NCBI GenBank assembly: GCA_002633005.1
Contig: NMRA01000568.1
Coordinates: forward strand, 207,842-271,841
Direction of reading: 5' to 3'
DNA: 64,000 bases
Origin: Phoronis australis
Taxonomy: Eukaryota; Phoronida; Phoronidae
Below, piece by piece: positions 34,901-47,429 of the stretch. The position numbers and the translations under genes were made by a program. Within the stretch, counting starts at the first letter, position 1. Each line of letters starts with the position of its first letter. A model generated the notes under the pieces. The model was given only the letters and a program-made list of their open reading frames with translations. It was not told the DNA's origin and ran no database searches.

Positions 34901-37864
34901 TCATACATGTATTTTCTAGCTCAAGTTACATGTAGAACGTGCATGAATGTTTTTGCTAAACAGAGCGTGTGTTCATATGATAGAAAGTGTCTTTGGTGCC
35001 ACTTTTCTTCCTCATCTGATGAAGAGTCGAATGCTAAAAAGTTAACGACGCTTAGTTCAATAATTTTGGCGAAGAATTCCATGCGCGCTTTATGTTGAAC
35101 TAGTAGATCTGAAATTTAGTGAGTTATTATAGTTACAAATGCACGTGTATCCATAACTATATCTACATGTATGCATGTGTATGTATGTGTATATGTAGAT
35201 GCATATTTACTGGACTTTAAAGTATTTACATGTACATGTATACCAGTTTCCTCATTGTCTAATCTTATCAGTCTCGACATACATGAATGCCTTTTTCGTG
35301 GCACTATTTTTAATTTTGGCAATGGAATTTAATTTTACAGTATTTAAAATGACGTCATGCTAAATATATGTAGCTAGTTGTACAGGTCTGCCGGCTTTAC
35401 ATTGTAAACAGAAGCCCAGGCTAAGTTCTGTAGTTCCAAGATATCTTCATGAAATATTTGCATACGTGCGGGAAGCATCCAATTCTATCTAAGTTCAGTG
35501 CCATGAATTAACGTTTTCAACCAATCACTCCAGCGGTCGCTTTTTCGCCATGTTTCGCCAGTAAGGTCTAGAGCACACTCGCGAAACCTTTGCAGTTCAT
35601 TCGTGTGAAGTTGCGTGATCTCGGTTTACGAAACACTACCCTGCCTTTTTGTCTTGAAAAATGCTTTCAAAAGCATCCAAAAAGCCAATAAAACGCACAG
35701 TCAAGTACGTATACTTAAGTCTTACACAACATCAGTTGACAATGACCTCCAATTGTCCTTTGAACACACTGGACACAAGAACGCTGGTGACATCACCCAA
35801 TAAAGAGAGGTGTCTCAACATTTGAATGCCATTTCTAAATACACTGTAACTACAGCACACATACATGTAGACACATACGCGGAAAATTTTTGACACAAAA
35901 TTACTATGAGATAAATTGATCTTGAGCTTACCATCTTCATCTGGAGTTATTTCCACATATGAGGGTCGAACCCTTGGTTTCCCTGTAAACAATGCAATAC
36001 AGAAGACAATAAGTTGCAATTAAGACAAACACTTGCACTTTACCAATGGAACACCGCGGCATTACAATCTGTGAGGACCATTTTGGAAAGCAATGTGTTC
36101 AATGAAGAGGTAAATCCCTTTTGAAATGTTACAAAAAGAGGCTGTTGTTTTAACCAAAGGTTTATGTACGATATAAATGTGCCGACCGAAAAACATCTTT
36201 GGTATGAACACGGAGACTATTGTAAAGGAAAGTTTTAACGACGAAGCCTTATGAAATGGGACAAACATTGTAAATATATTTTTTAAAAACTACAAACACG
36301 CCATGAGAGCTTCATAGATTTAAATTTGTCCCACAGCAATGAAAACGAGAGGGCTAAAGTATTTTACAAAACAACCTACCGATCTCATAGAAGAGAGGGT
36401 AAGTGATGAGTAGGTGGGGGCAAAGCCCCTGACAGTTTGGCAAAATCGGACGATCTCGCCTTCTGTCCTCGTATTTGGTATGAACGTGGCAAGGCCACCA
36501 TGAAATCGACTGGATGGCAACAACTAGTATTCATGACTGACTTGGATGTTTCTTTGGTTGATGCGACAACGGCTGAATGGCAACAGCGTTAGTGGCTAAC
36601 TGTAGAATGTTTGACTGCAACTGGGAAACAATTGACTTAGCTCTTAATATATCAATATCAAGTTTCAGTTGCTAAAGGATAGGCAAATGTGTGCTTCACA
36701 CTCACCATACTGGCATGTCTTCCCATAATACGGATGTTGACAGGTACAATAGTAATCAATCCAGGCATCATGGCACAAGCCCTGCCCATTGCAGGGGTCG
36801 GGAGTGCACTGCATGACCCTAGGACAACCCTCAGTCACGTTCACCGTGTGCTTGTAAGTGGATGGTAATTGCATTACATGTTCTAACTTCCAAAAGAGAA
36901 AAAACAGGTAGACCGTAATGGTGATATCTCTCAGACAGCCAGTGAAATTGTTCTGCGATTGTGAACAATTTCTGCACCCGTCACTCACTGTTCCGATCAC
37001 AGTGTCAGTGCTGGTTTCCCGGAATGACAGTCTCCAAACAGATTCCAAATACATATACTGCCTGATAGTGTCATTGCCATCGCCGTATAAATCCGCTCGC
37101 AAAACGCTGGAATTGGATAGCCGAATGAACGATAAACCCACTGTATGCCACTCTCCGTCATTCACCTTGCGGTCAAACGTCAAATTCTTGCTATTGCAGG
37201 CAACTATGAGTTTCGACTGGAAAATCTCCATCAGGCAGAAGTCATCATCGGCGTCCCGAGGAGGCTTATGGAAGAACAAAACTCCATTGTCCAACGTCGT
37301 CTTGAAACTCAGTTCAACCGAACTGACACGCCAGATCCTGGAAACATTCAGCATAATACGAGAGTAACTGTTCATGGACACCGTAGTGGCGTTACTGCAG
37401 GTATCTCCCGTATACCCTGGTAGACACTTGCAAGAGCTTGCCTGAGTCACACCATCGCTCTTGAGAAACGGCTGGCAGGTGGCGTTGTTCTCACACCGAT
37501 TTCCAATGCCATAGCAGCCTGTCAGCTCAACGCTGCAGTTTCTCCCAGCAAACATTTTACCTTGCGAGTCGACGCTAGTTAGACATGCACATTTATAGCC
37601 CCCCGTTTGATCAGTGCACGTTGCACCATTCTGACACGGAAAACTCTCCTCGCACTCATTAATGTTCTCACTACAGTTCCTCCCCCTCCAGCCTGCGGCA
37701 CACGTACACACGTAGTCGTTCACCAGATCCCTGCAAGTGGCGCCATGTAAGCAAGGTTTACCTAGGCACTCATCTATGTCAATTTGGCAGTTGACCCCTG
37801 ACAAACATAGAACAGAAATAATTAACACGACCACAATAAACACTGATGATCTCTCAGCATCCAT
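28632..37864 (-). CDS. Type I receptor-like protein: EGF x3 - LamG - EGF - TM - SAM - phosphotyrosine tail (7 exons)
   Basis: Exons on the minus strand: 37864-36706, 35982-35932, 33622-33472, 31751-31661, 30066-30027, 29903-29780 and 28921-28632, all with GT-AG ends. Phases match at every junction except the last. The ~633-residue product has a signal peptide, three EGF-like domains, one laminin G domain, a fourth EGF-like domain, a single membrane helix with a KRR stop-transfer, a juxtamembrane linker, a SAM domain and a tail with YSEI, YANL (ITIM-like VTYANL), YERL, YAKL and YEVV. The outside resembles Crumbs/Notch-type adhesion proteins; SAM plus tyrosine motifs inside point to signalling. 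Ligand unknown. The SAM-to-tail junction is out of frame (see that exon), so the assembly has a small indel there or the gene is damaged. Confidence 0.78.
29780..29903 (-). CDS. Receptor exon 6: SAM domain core
   Basis: Acceptor TTTTAG, phase 1. Encodes a SAM core recognisable from VLLESLGLQKFVPAF, ITAEALRKL and LTIEDLTSKL. SAM domains bind other SAM domains or RNA and occur at the C-termini of receptors such as Eph kinases. The exon runs into CTGTAATAG: the only donor (GTAATA after AAGCT) leaves phase 2, while the next exon needs phase 1, and read-through gives an immediate TAA. The SAM helix 5 residues are nevertheless the first residues of the next exon, so the exons belong together. Confidence 0.75.
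30027..30066 (-). CDS. Receptor exon 5: 40-bp microexon leading into SAM
   Basis: Acceptor ATTTCAAG, donor GTAAGA, phase 0 in and 1 out. Encodes VSAGLNTNDCRKL. It exactly supplies the phase change needed between exons 4 and 6. Confidence 0.6.
31661..31751 (-). CDS. Receptor exon 4: juxtamembrane linker
   Basis: Acceptor AGTAACAG, donor GTAAGA, phase 2 in and 0 out. Encodes 30 codons rich in Ser, Thr, Gln and Lys (PSAKQQARTSSQ...). No domain. Confidence 0.7.
32475..32627. repeat. 51-bp tandem repeat, three copies
   Basis: Units begin GAGA(T/A)TTATATCA at 32475, 32526 and 32577, each ending in (A/T)AGGTGTCTCT or a close variant. Located in a receptor intron. Confidence 0.9.
33472..33622 (-). 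CDS. Receptor exon 3: transmembrane segment
   Basis: Encodes stalk residues and then GIAVSVSVVLIVLTVVVVMV, one clear membrane helix, followed by TLKRRG. Acceptor TTTCTAG, donor GTATTT, phase 1 in and 2 out. Confidence 0.85.
35932..35982 (-). CDS. Receptor exon 2: 17-residue linker
   Basis: Acceptor TTTACAG, donor GTAAGC, phase 1-1. Encodes GKPRVRPSYVEITPDED, an extracellular stalk segment. Too short for conventional ORF detection, but both splice sites and phases fit. Confidence 0.75.
36706..37864 (-). CDS. Receptor exon 1: signal peptide, EGF x3, LamG, EGF
   Basis: ATG at 37864. Residues 1-26 form a signal peptide (hydrophobic VFIVVVLIISVLCLSG). EGF-like 1 spans Cys33-Cys64 with a calcium-binding DIDEC start; EGF 2 spans 71-110 with NINEC and an inserted loop before its last Cys; EGF 3 spans 117-156. 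LamG lies at about 165-330 (FKTTLDNGVLFF, DGEWHTVGL, FTGCLRDI). EGF 4 lies at about 355-384 and ends in CQHPYYGKTC. About ten N-glycosylation sequons. Donor GTGAG at 36705, phase 1. The whole ectodomain core sits in one exon, unusual for EGF/LamG genes, which often split domain by domain. Confidence 0.88.
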
Positions 37865-37899
37865 TTCATCTTACTAACATACAAATACTATAATTAATA

Positions 37900-40810
37900 T
37901 CCTCGTAGAGTTCAGTGGCTGTCTCAGGGCTAGAAAATCTAGCCACGATCCCGTGCTTTCAGTTAAAACACACTGCAAATTCTTGCATAAGCTCGCTTAG
38001 TCTTGCTCTTTAGCGAGGGCCTAGCGAGGTCCTCGCGTTGCTGAACTCTACCCGGATATAAAAGCAACGTGTCAGCCAAATTCAAATATTCGTGATTGTT
38101 AAGTGGCTTCACTCCTAGAAACTGTTAATTCCTGATATCATTAATTCAATGTATCAGCCAAGCGTCTTTTCAACGAGACAGTTATTTTCATCCCAGGACG
38201 TGAAGTACTCCTGATATTCTTATGAGGCGTTGAATGGTTCAGTGAGATGATATCTTGAAATCTTAATAAGTTTTTGAATTAAAAAATAGTAGCGAGGAAT
38301 ATACATTTTTTCTACCTCGTCTCCTCATTACCACAAACTGTAAGTAACAGGTTAATTAGTTTTTGGTATTTCCGCCGCTCAAACAAGCTAGTGCCATGAA
38401 ATATCAAGGATTAATTTACATGTACTGTATAGTGAATTTATAACTCCACATAAGAAAGTAGATTGCTTTCATATTGTTGCTCTTTCAAAAATTAAAAATG
38501 AATTCCTGGAAGATTTCATGCCTCTCAAAGAAAATGGATTATAGTGCACTGTACATGATTTCCTAATTCATTTGGTTATGGGCAACTTAATACAATAGAT
38601 ATACCAGGAAAAACAAAAGGGTCAGCTTTTGGAACACCCGATATGTATATATACATGTACATATACTGTACATACACGCACGCAAGCACACACATACACA
38701 CACACACACATGCATGAACACACACGCGCGCAAGCGCGCTCACAAATATACATGGATATGAAACATTTCCGTTTGCATGTAGACCAAAAATTCGCATTTT
38801 GTGTTATAAAATTGTTTTGAAAGTATTAGTAAAGAATTAAAGATTTGGTTGAACAGGAATTATTAACACAAATTGCGTCCCACCTTTCACCACCAAGATA
38901 ATAAGAATTGAGACAGGTGACAACGATGAATCAGTCATTGTGTTCTTCAAAGTCTAGACCCGGTGACCATGACGGCTGTAGTATTTTCCGACTAACGTAA
39001 ACAAAAATGAATTAAACACGCGTTGAAATGACCATTGTTTTTGATCTGACTGCAGCATAAGGAAACAACCTTTTCGCTAGGATATAAAGCGTTTGGTAGA
39101 CAACGTTAAGCGCTACCTACAGTACGCCTTAATTGTTGAGCATTACTTTTACTCAATTAATTGGACAATCGTGCATTAAGTTCTACCTGGGCTATGTTCC
39201 AAACAGCTAATTTTTGCACGAGACTTAGAAATTCTTCGCGATAAATCTGCATGCCGCATACGAAGCACGTGACCAAACTTATTTGCGAAGGACTTGGGTG
39301 TACTGGCGCAGCCCTGATTGGATGAATGCATTCAGGTAGTGACGTACATGTAGGACCACAAACAATAATCAGCGGTCCATGATGACGAACTGCTTTCTAT
39401 TTTCAGCTTATACGTGCTGGAGTGAAAAATGCAGATCAGCGAAATGCATTAGCAGTCAAATACATATGAGGGGCGATCGGCTGGAAATTACTGCGCCTGT
39501 CTTCGACAAATTTAGTTTAAATGCCGTCCCACACAGTCAAGTCTTAGATACACCTACTGTACATGTATGATCACTTGTGAAGTTTAATGTACTTACTGTA
39601 TTAGGAATCACATCTAAGCAACTTCATTTGAGTAATTCATGAAGCAAGAGCATATACTTTAAAGTTTCCAATTTTGATAGGGATGATCAAACTAGTAAAT
39701 TATCAGTGGAACTAGACCAGAAATGTATATTATGTTTGGACTGGGACTAAGGACTCGTCTAATCAAGAGAAAGTACTGTATCCATAATTTAAAGATGAAA
39801 ATAAATTGTATCAAAATAAACTGAAAACTAAATTGATGTACATTCAATTGGCGTAGGCGCATTGTGCGAATTTATATCTTACGCAAGTATTTCCTATGCA
39901 TTCATTGCACGATCCAAATAGCTGGGATTATTTTTAATTAGAACCCGCGTATTATATCGTTCATTGCTTTACTTTCATTGTGCATGTATGGTCACATGCG
40001 TCTATTTCATAATGTACAAGCACAGCTTCCGAATAAAGGCCCACTAGCCTGAAGACACGTATGCATACATGTATATAGTCTTTACGTGAAAAAGAAATAT
40101 TGAAACATTGATAATTGGATGTAATGCCAATGAGTGTTTGAAATATTTCAGAATCTTGGCCATTATGAGGATGTGAGCAGACCTACGTGTATACATGTAC
40201 ATCTGTCGCTCGCTAAAGCTCAATCAACATTTGCGCACTAGCCCCAAAGACAATTGATGGTTAAAGCATGTCGTTAGCCTGAGATCGAAACATCAAAATG
40301 TCAATTTATTAATTGAATTAAGGAATTAGCGTGAGGATTTATGCCTTTTCACAACTTGCAGTATCGAAATATCGTTTACTTTTAGTAGTGAACCTTCGGC
40401 GTAGTGAAACGTCAGAATACATGTAGTTAACTGTTACCATTTCCAGCGCTGTAAGTAAAACGCAAAAATACAACCAGATAATAAATTTCGTCAAGTCATT
40501 CTCAGACCAAAAAATTCCCCCGGAGTATGTGATGAGGTGTAATCAAGCATTTTAGCACGCCTGATTTGAAAGTTTGGCGGAAGGTAACGCGAGAACTTTC
40601 ACTTTCTGGACCGTCACGGGATCTTCATTTCCATCCCATCTCAGGAACAAACTATAGAGCTGTGAGTCATCGTTGTGTTTACAGATTTTCTTTCCCACCT
40701 AATTAAGCTGCGTCAAGGGCCTTACTGACAACTCTTCAGTGTCGACCTTTGCAAAATATCAAAGGTCCACCGTTCTAGAAATGTGAACCACCCCCGCGCA
40801 ATGCTGGCTA
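37900..40810. other. Receptor 5' flank and intergenic DNA, no gene recognised
   Basis: No TATA box or conserved promoter can be assigned upstream of the receptor ATG. CTAGCGAGG direct repeats occur at about 38010-38035. Apart from the simple repeat nothing coding is seen. Confidence 0.4.
38667..38740. repeat. (CA)n-rich simple repeat
   Basis: CACGCACGCAAGCACACAC... tract in intergenic DNA upstream of the receptor gene, next to an ATATACATGTACATATA run. Confidence 0.9.
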
Positions 40811-40817
40811 CAGACCT

Positions 40818-41067
40818 GGGGCCCGTTCCAACAAAACTGACTTAGCTAAGACAAATCTTAAAGTTTAGTAAATTTTAAAATAAAAGTTATACTTGTCTCA
40901 AAACCAATTCAAGAAAGAGATCTTAAATTTGACTTAAGTGTTTGACATAAATTTTGCCTTAATACTGACTAACTTGCCGAATGTGGAAGTTTCAACGTTT
41001 GAAAGTTAAGACAAATCTTAAACTTAAGTCAAAAATGAACTTAAGTCAGTTTATTGGGACAGGCCCC
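40818..41067. mobile_element. 250-bp MITE with ~26-bp terminal inverted repeats
   Basis: GGGGCCCGTTCCAACAAAAC TGACTTA at the left is the imperfect inverse of TAAGTCAGTTTATTGGGACAGGCCCC at the right, and the inner regions (AGACAAATCTTAAA and TTTAAGATTTGTCTT-like) also pair. AT-rich non-coding interior. The compact symmetric structure is typical of a non-autonomous DNA transposon; family not assigned. Confidence 0.8.
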
Positions 41068-41379
41068 TGCATTTTATCATAAGTACACCTTGTTGACTCA
41101 GTGTTATGGCGACTTTGGGAATGAAAAGACTGAGAGTATACGAAGCTGTTCTGTACCTGGCAGGAGATTCGATTTGATTGAAAGCCCTTTAATCTTTGAC
41201 CTCGGATAATTAATAAAAACATATCCACGCGGTTGTGCGGTTCCAAGGTGGTTCTGCTGAATCTATTTTTCTCGCTACGCCGCATATATTTTGTATTTGA
41301 AGTTTCCCAAGAATGAAGATAAGGTATTTTGCTGGAAACATGTAAATAATGCAAAAAATGGCCAATATTTGTGAACGAG

Positions 41380-41702
41380 AGGTCTCGGAGGAGCGACACT
41401 TGGCGAAATTACGCGAAAACAGGACCATGGGGAGGACGACGACGACGATGATGACGATGAAGGTGGAGATTATGAACAACACGATAACATTCATGTGACT
41501 AGCGAACAAGTCAGTAAGAAATAGCCTGCAGTCTTGTTCACGCACCCGGTAAACTACCACAGTGCGAGAGCGCTCGGAGGAGCAATATTTGGCGAAGACG
41601 ACGACGACGATCATGACGATGAAGGCGGAGATTATGAACAACACGATAACATTCATACGACGAACTTAGATGTCATAAATTAGTAAGAAATAAGCTACAC
41701 TC
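41380..41702 (+). repeat. Two-copy tandem repeat, ~162-bp offset, with GAC-rich core
   Basis: (GAC)4GAT... followed by GATGAAGG(T/C)GGAGATTATG and AACAACACGATAACATTCAT occurs at 41435 and 41597. In one plus frame it reads an acidic D-run then EGGDYEQHDNIH twice, each copy ending in a stop; on the minus strand it makes an artefactual hydrophobic frame. Confidence 0.85.
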
Positions 41703-41767
41703 TTGTTCAAATAAACTAAACCAACATCAATGCAGTAAGAGCGCTCAACAAAGGAACAGCGCTATCA

Positions 41768-42271
41768 GAAAATCTCAAATAAATCGAAAAGTAGACGTCC
41801 TAGAAAAAATGGAAAACATCTTCTGTAAGCCCGTTCCAAATTCTACCTAAATTGATAGTTTCGCAACATTCCATAACTTTTTAAAAAACTGAATTTTTGC
41901 GTTTTTATTTTGAAATTCAAAGTCAAATGACTCGAAAACGGTAAGTCTGAGAAAAACGCTATCACAGAATTTTTGAAAGAGCAAGCTTTGTTCCCACAAT
42001 CCAAAATAGGTGGCGCTACCTGTATGTGACAGGGTAGGGACAGCCCTATTGGAAAATCTCGAATAATTTAAAAACTTGACGTCGTAGCGAAAAATGGAAA
42101 ATATCTTCTGAAAGCCCGTCCAAAATTCTACCTACTTTGATAGTTTCGCAAAATTCAATAACTTTTCGAAAATATTGAAATTTTGCGTTTTTTTGAAATT
42201 CAAAGTCAAAAAACTCGAAAACGGTAAGTCTGAGAAAACCGTTATCACAGAACTTTTGAAAGAGCATACTT
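41768..42271 (+). repeat. Two-copy tandem repeat, ~285-bp offset
   Basis: Copies at about 41768-41994 and 42053-42271 share AAAATCTC-AATAA, TTCTACCTA-TTTGATAGTTTCGCAA, and ACTCGAAAACGGTAAGTCTG. Moderately diverged. No coding sense seen. Confidence 0.85.
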
Positions 42272-42899
42272 CAAGGAATCCACATGCAAAAATTCACGTC
42301 ATTTGCTCTTCCCGTTAAAAAGAACGATTGAAACCGTGTGAACATGCGCCACAGCCGCCATCTTGAAAGAGACTTCCGGTTCAATAAACTTTTTAAAAGC
42401 TTATTAAACTCATCAAACACGTGACCAGTTTGAAAGTGATTGGTTTGCAAATGCGCCCTCTACAGGAGAAAACGTTTTTGGCCTTATTTCGGGGTGCGCA
42501 TGTGCCACTTCCAATATTTCCGCCATCTTTGACCGGAAGTCAACGATTTTCTGCACACTTGTAGCACATGCGTTTTAGTATAATCGTACCGATTTTCAGC
42601 TACAGGTATGTACGTCGAAAAAATGCGGCCTCTACAAGCATTTGACTGTGAAATCAGATACAAAACGGCCATTTTGTATTCGATCATGACCAAAAACAAT
42701 AGCGTTCCAGTACTTCCCGATCTACACGTTGTGTGCAAATTTCGTGAAAATCGGACGAGAATTGCGACCTGTAGAGAACGAACAAACAAAAAAAAAACTT
42801 TCTGTCAGTCCAACATACTTGGCGGAAGAATTCTGCCAAGTAATAAGGTTTGAGATATCCTTAAGTAGTAAATTATTTTAAGATCTTTCGCGTATTTTA

Positions 42900-45800
42900 A
42901 GCAACGAGTGATATAGTTCACTTCAGATTGAACGTGGGCCCTAAAAGACATACTGAATTCAATTTTCATTTGAATTTATTAAAGAAAATTTGTGATTGGT
43001 TGGATTTTTATTGTTCAAGGAATTGCTCTGGCCGTGTGTTCTACTATCTAATACAATTTTTTCATCACTTAACCCCGGCAATCATTTACATACAACCAGG
43101 AAGACGGCAATCTCTTCCTGATGGACTAACTCAAAAGGGCTCTAACAATTGTATAAAAATGCTGAACCAGTGGAAAGCACCGTGTACCTTGTTATCGAAT
43201 ACATGTACATCGATATGCCGAACTGTGCCACCTGGCGTAAGTAATGGAAGGATTTCAATCTGACTGCAGATATACGAGGAAAATGAATAAAGAGATGTTT
43301 TGTTTAATTCAACAACCGTAAGCCCATGACTCCATACAAGCTTCGCAAAATGTCAACGAAGAACTACCTCGACAGCCGACGGATAAAAAGATGCTACGCT
43401 TAAACAATGAATTATGTTGCAAAGTATGCAAGCCTAAGGCTTCGAAAGCCATTATCAATTAGTAACACCAGCACTGTTATTACACAACGATGAACAATCA
43501 CGTATCACACATGAACAAATGAACGTGAAAATTGCATTAAGAAAGAGCATGTTCCAAAGGATACTGGTGGGGAAAATCAATGCACAAGCATGGGCGGCAC
43601 ACCATAGGGGGCTGAAGGGGAGCTATAGAACCTCACTTTTTTCAGTTGTTTTGCCGCCTATGACAAGTACCCCGAAACAGGGCCATACTTATTCAACTAC
43701 AGACCTACAGATTATACCGAGTCCTTTGCGTCGGTTGACACATTTTACGCTTCGTGAGCACACTACATATAACTGACCGTCGAATCAGACTAGTCGGAGC
43801 TTGTATGGACGTACATGTACTCCGACCCAACTATAGGAGCTGAGTTTTGTACGACTTGGTAGTTTGAGGTAGAGTGTGTCCGACTGATTTTGCTCCGACT
43901 TTCGTTGGACCTAGGAGACGTCTCACGCAACTTTTGAATCACGGTCCACATGATCTGATTGTTTTCAGTATACATAGGCGATTACAGCATAAATTTTGCC
44001 AGCTGTACCGCTTTTGGTGGGACCGTCCGGCTTTTCCACAACTTGAACCACGTCACACCGCAGTCTCAACATATACTTTTGCTCTGTTATACACAATACA
44101 CCCCGCTTTCCCCTTTCTAATTCACAAAGACGACAAAAAACGCCCACGATATTCTTTCTGGATATTGCCGGATGACATTTGCACCTTTCTGCATGAATTT
44201 GATGCTTAGGTGTCTGTTTAAATTGTTGACAAGCCATACTTACCGTTTAGGAGCGTTAGGTATACACATCAATATAACACAATAATTCGCAACTTATGAA
44301 ACACATACTTACATGTATAAACGCATGTTATGTTTAAGGAAGTATTTGTCTCTGTGGTGCGCAATTTCCTCTTTGCATAGGTCAAGCTGTACAAGATGAA
44401 CTGAGGAAACACTTCCTCCCAAAGTCGTCTGTAATTCGAATAAGGGATTGTTATTTGCAAAAACGGAGACAAATAGCTGAGAGTAATCCTAAACTGCCGA
44501 TATATAATCAATTTAAAAAGAAATACAAAACTGGATAATTTTTAAAGTTTCAGTGAGTATACCCCGTGCAAATATTATGTCCATGGCATGTTTTTGTAGT
44601 TCCAGCCATGATTGAAGTAAGCAGGCACTTGAAATTGGATGGGGCAAACAGAGTGTTCCTTCTGCCCCAATGTTGTGGAAGACGAGTATCATTTCCTTCT
44701 AATCTGTGATAATTATTCTGAATTGAGAGAAAAATATATTGAAGTGTGCGATTGGAATTTTCGTCTTTGATAAGTTCAACAGACTGATGTAAACAAGTGA
44801 TGATGCTAAATTAGTTAATATATGCAAATATATAATTCATGCTTTTCGTATCTGTGATAGCTTGCTTCACTCATATGTATGTTGGGTGTTGTTCTTTTGT
44901 ACAGTCGGCCCATGGCCTTTATTACAGAAACAAATGATTGAAATTCATCTCACTGAGGCATGTCATTTTTGGAAAGAAAATATCTGTATCTCAGCCATAT
45001 TGATTTAAACATCTGGGACATGGTACAAATCACACGATTCTGAGTGTGATGACTCTGGATCTTAGGTAATCACACAGTGCACATGTACCTGTACACGTAC
45101 ATGTATATAGTTTTATGGGTCGAATACCGTGTAACAGTATAGGTGCCCTACGAAAAAAGGCGATTGAGGCAAAATTGAATTGCAGGCACTGAGAAATTAC
45201 TTTGCAAAAAGTATGTTTAAAAGTTAACAGATCATGGAAATGGGTGCTGGATTCAAGAAATAAAGCTTCATAACAACATTCGGGTAAAAATATGTAAGAC
45301 CTTTGGCAAATTATCAATTTGACTCAGTTCGAAATATTATACCTCAAAATGATTGACCAACGTCCAATGAAACATCCAGATGATATGTTTCCCTAACAAA
45401 GAGTGTTAAAACTGTTTGTAAAAGGTCTGTTTTTAAAGTATGCAAGTATAGATTTCCTGGGTCTTTAGGTATTTGCTTTAGCTATTTTTTTTTCTCTTCT
45501 TTCTCTGGTATGGGTATGTAGCATAACATATTCTATTACAATAGTCTAATGTCTGAATCAATTTTTATTGATTATTCTCCTTAAGTTTAACCAACCAAAA
45601 GAATGTTCAATAGGTAAATACTCAATTCGAAGGTTTTTTATGTACTCCATCCAACAAACATACTTTTCTTTAAACAGCATCAGGAGACTAGCGTAAAGCA
45701 TTCTCACGTACACTTTAAAAGTCTTTTATCATTTTTTGCTATTATCACATTTGAATTGATTTTTAAATTACCCGTGTAAACTTAGCAAGCATATTTTTTT

Positions 45801-46130
45801 TTCAAAATGCACCTTATGTTGTATTTACTTTTGATGATTTCAGTTGCAAGTATATTTTTTGTTCACCATGTCCCTAATTTTTTAATTATGTATTTACTGA
45901 CGTGATTTCTGTGTTAAACTATACATTCACTCTGACTAATTAATTCACGCACCAACTGGAGAATTCAACACTTGCTAGCTTGAGGATAACGAGGGAGTTT
46001 TTGTATACGGAGGGATGGAGTATTCTGTTAATCGGCAGCAATTAAAGCTAAAGCCATGTTGTATCCTGTCATGCAGTACTTGATCAGAAGTGAGTTGTCC
46101 GGTTTCCAGAGCCACCAACAAGTTGTAAAA
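42900..46130. other. No gene recognised
   Basis: AT-rich intergenic-looking DNA. Frames up to 111 codons (for example 43874-44209) have random composition, overlap on both strands and carry no family motif. Confidence 0.4.
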
Positions 46131-46150
46131 AGTGAACATTTCATTTGGTT

Positions 46151-46166
46151 AGCCCTAAACAGGGCT
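46151..46166 (-). terminator. Histone-type 3' stem-loop
   Basis: Minus strand AGCCCTGTTTAGGGCT: six perfect pairs with a four-base loop, preceded by CCACAAAC and followed by AACCAAAT. It lies 25 bases after the stop of the small-gene copy. The downstream HDE-like element is lost or reduced. Confidence 0.85.
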
Positions 46167-46191
46167 GTTTGTGGTGTATGTTTGAATTAAG

Positions 46192-46461
46192 TCATTCAAA
46201 CCAGCAATTTCGTGAAGCCTTAAGACGAAGGAGAGTAGAAACAGGTGAGCTTTTCTTTCACCGTAGTGGTAAACATGTCGCGCAGTCCATGGGTGATCAT
46301 CTGAAGCTGTTCGAGGCAACCGCCTTCCCACTATTCAGCGCCCTCTCGTAGAGGATGTCAATATCTTGCAGTTCGTTGTCTAACAAATCGATTTGCTCGG
46401 CTGCTTTCAAGTATTTCTTCTGCATGTTGTAAAGTTTTTCATCACATGCAAATTCCTCCAT
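46192..46461 (-). pseudogene. Small helical gene family, disrupted copy
   Basis: Starts ATG at 46461 and reads MEEFACDEKLYN...KAAEQIDLLDNELQDIDILYERALNSGKAV, parallel to the 49.5- and 57.1-kb members. A ~10-bp deletion then destroys the frame before MITHGLRDMF, and a further base is missing in the F-Y-H-Y segment. DNA homology resumes to the TGA at 46192-46194. The stem-loop is intact. Confidence 0.75.
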
Positions 46462-47429
46462 AGTGTCGAAAACGAAAACGAATGTGCACTCCATACCTAG
46501 TAGAATGATTGTGAAGGCTGCGTTGCTACTCTTTGTTAGTCGAACATTGTTTAATGGCACGTGTCCTTATACATGTAACAGAAAAAAGGTTTGATAATTC
46601 ATTAGGTCCAATTAACGCTGGATTTGCACTTTCATTATTTTAGTAGGAAACGTAGACTCCTTTTGTTTGGCTTACTCAACCTCAACATGATGATTAAATT
46701 CCATCAAATAAGCAATACATGTAACTGATAAAATTCACCCTATAACTGGAACTTAATTGTTCTAATTTTAACACAAGCATAACATTCAAATTTCTGACAT
46801 CATAGAAAGAAATCACCGATAAGTCTGTCCCCAAAACTAAGCCTACTCCTTCAGAATGGGTAGGTTGAGAGGTGAAACACACATGCATCAGTTGTCCACA
46901 TTTTATAGTCAAGGCGCAAATTTTTACAACTGAACATTTTTTGCATCAATGACCCAAATAATCTACGATCGGTCTGTTGAATGCCGTGAAAAATTATCAG
47001 ATAGGTGTCTGAATCAGAATTGAATTGAAGGCAGTGTGACAGCTACCTAGCAAAAAAGTACACCGGAATTTAAATATAAAACGGAATTGTGTGCTGAATT
47101 CAATATAGATTGTTCCACAGACCGTTTATGTATAGGCTGTAGCACCTTAGAAAAAGTAGAAATTTAGCTGAAATCCGCACACTGTATCTCAAAAATGGTT
47201 GACCTGGTTGAAATGAATCTCTCTTGTGGTGTGCGTTACACAATGGCCGTAAAAAATCAAGGTTTTCTAAAAAGCTCTGTTTTTGAAAGAGGGTGATGAA
47301 CATTGGCGTTGATTCGAAAACGAAATGAATAATTTAGACAATTGATGCGCACTTGTATCAAACAAAATTTGGTTACGTCATTAATTTTCTATGAACGTGT
47401 CTTGATTGTTTTTGCTAAATTTGACTACT

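Noticed and set aside
41210-41656. 148-codon minus-strand frame with repeated hydrophobic segments resembling membrane helices
   Set aside because: It is the antisense of the GAC/GAT-rich tandem repeat; the IVVVV runs come from (GAC)n, and there is no supporting splice or start context.
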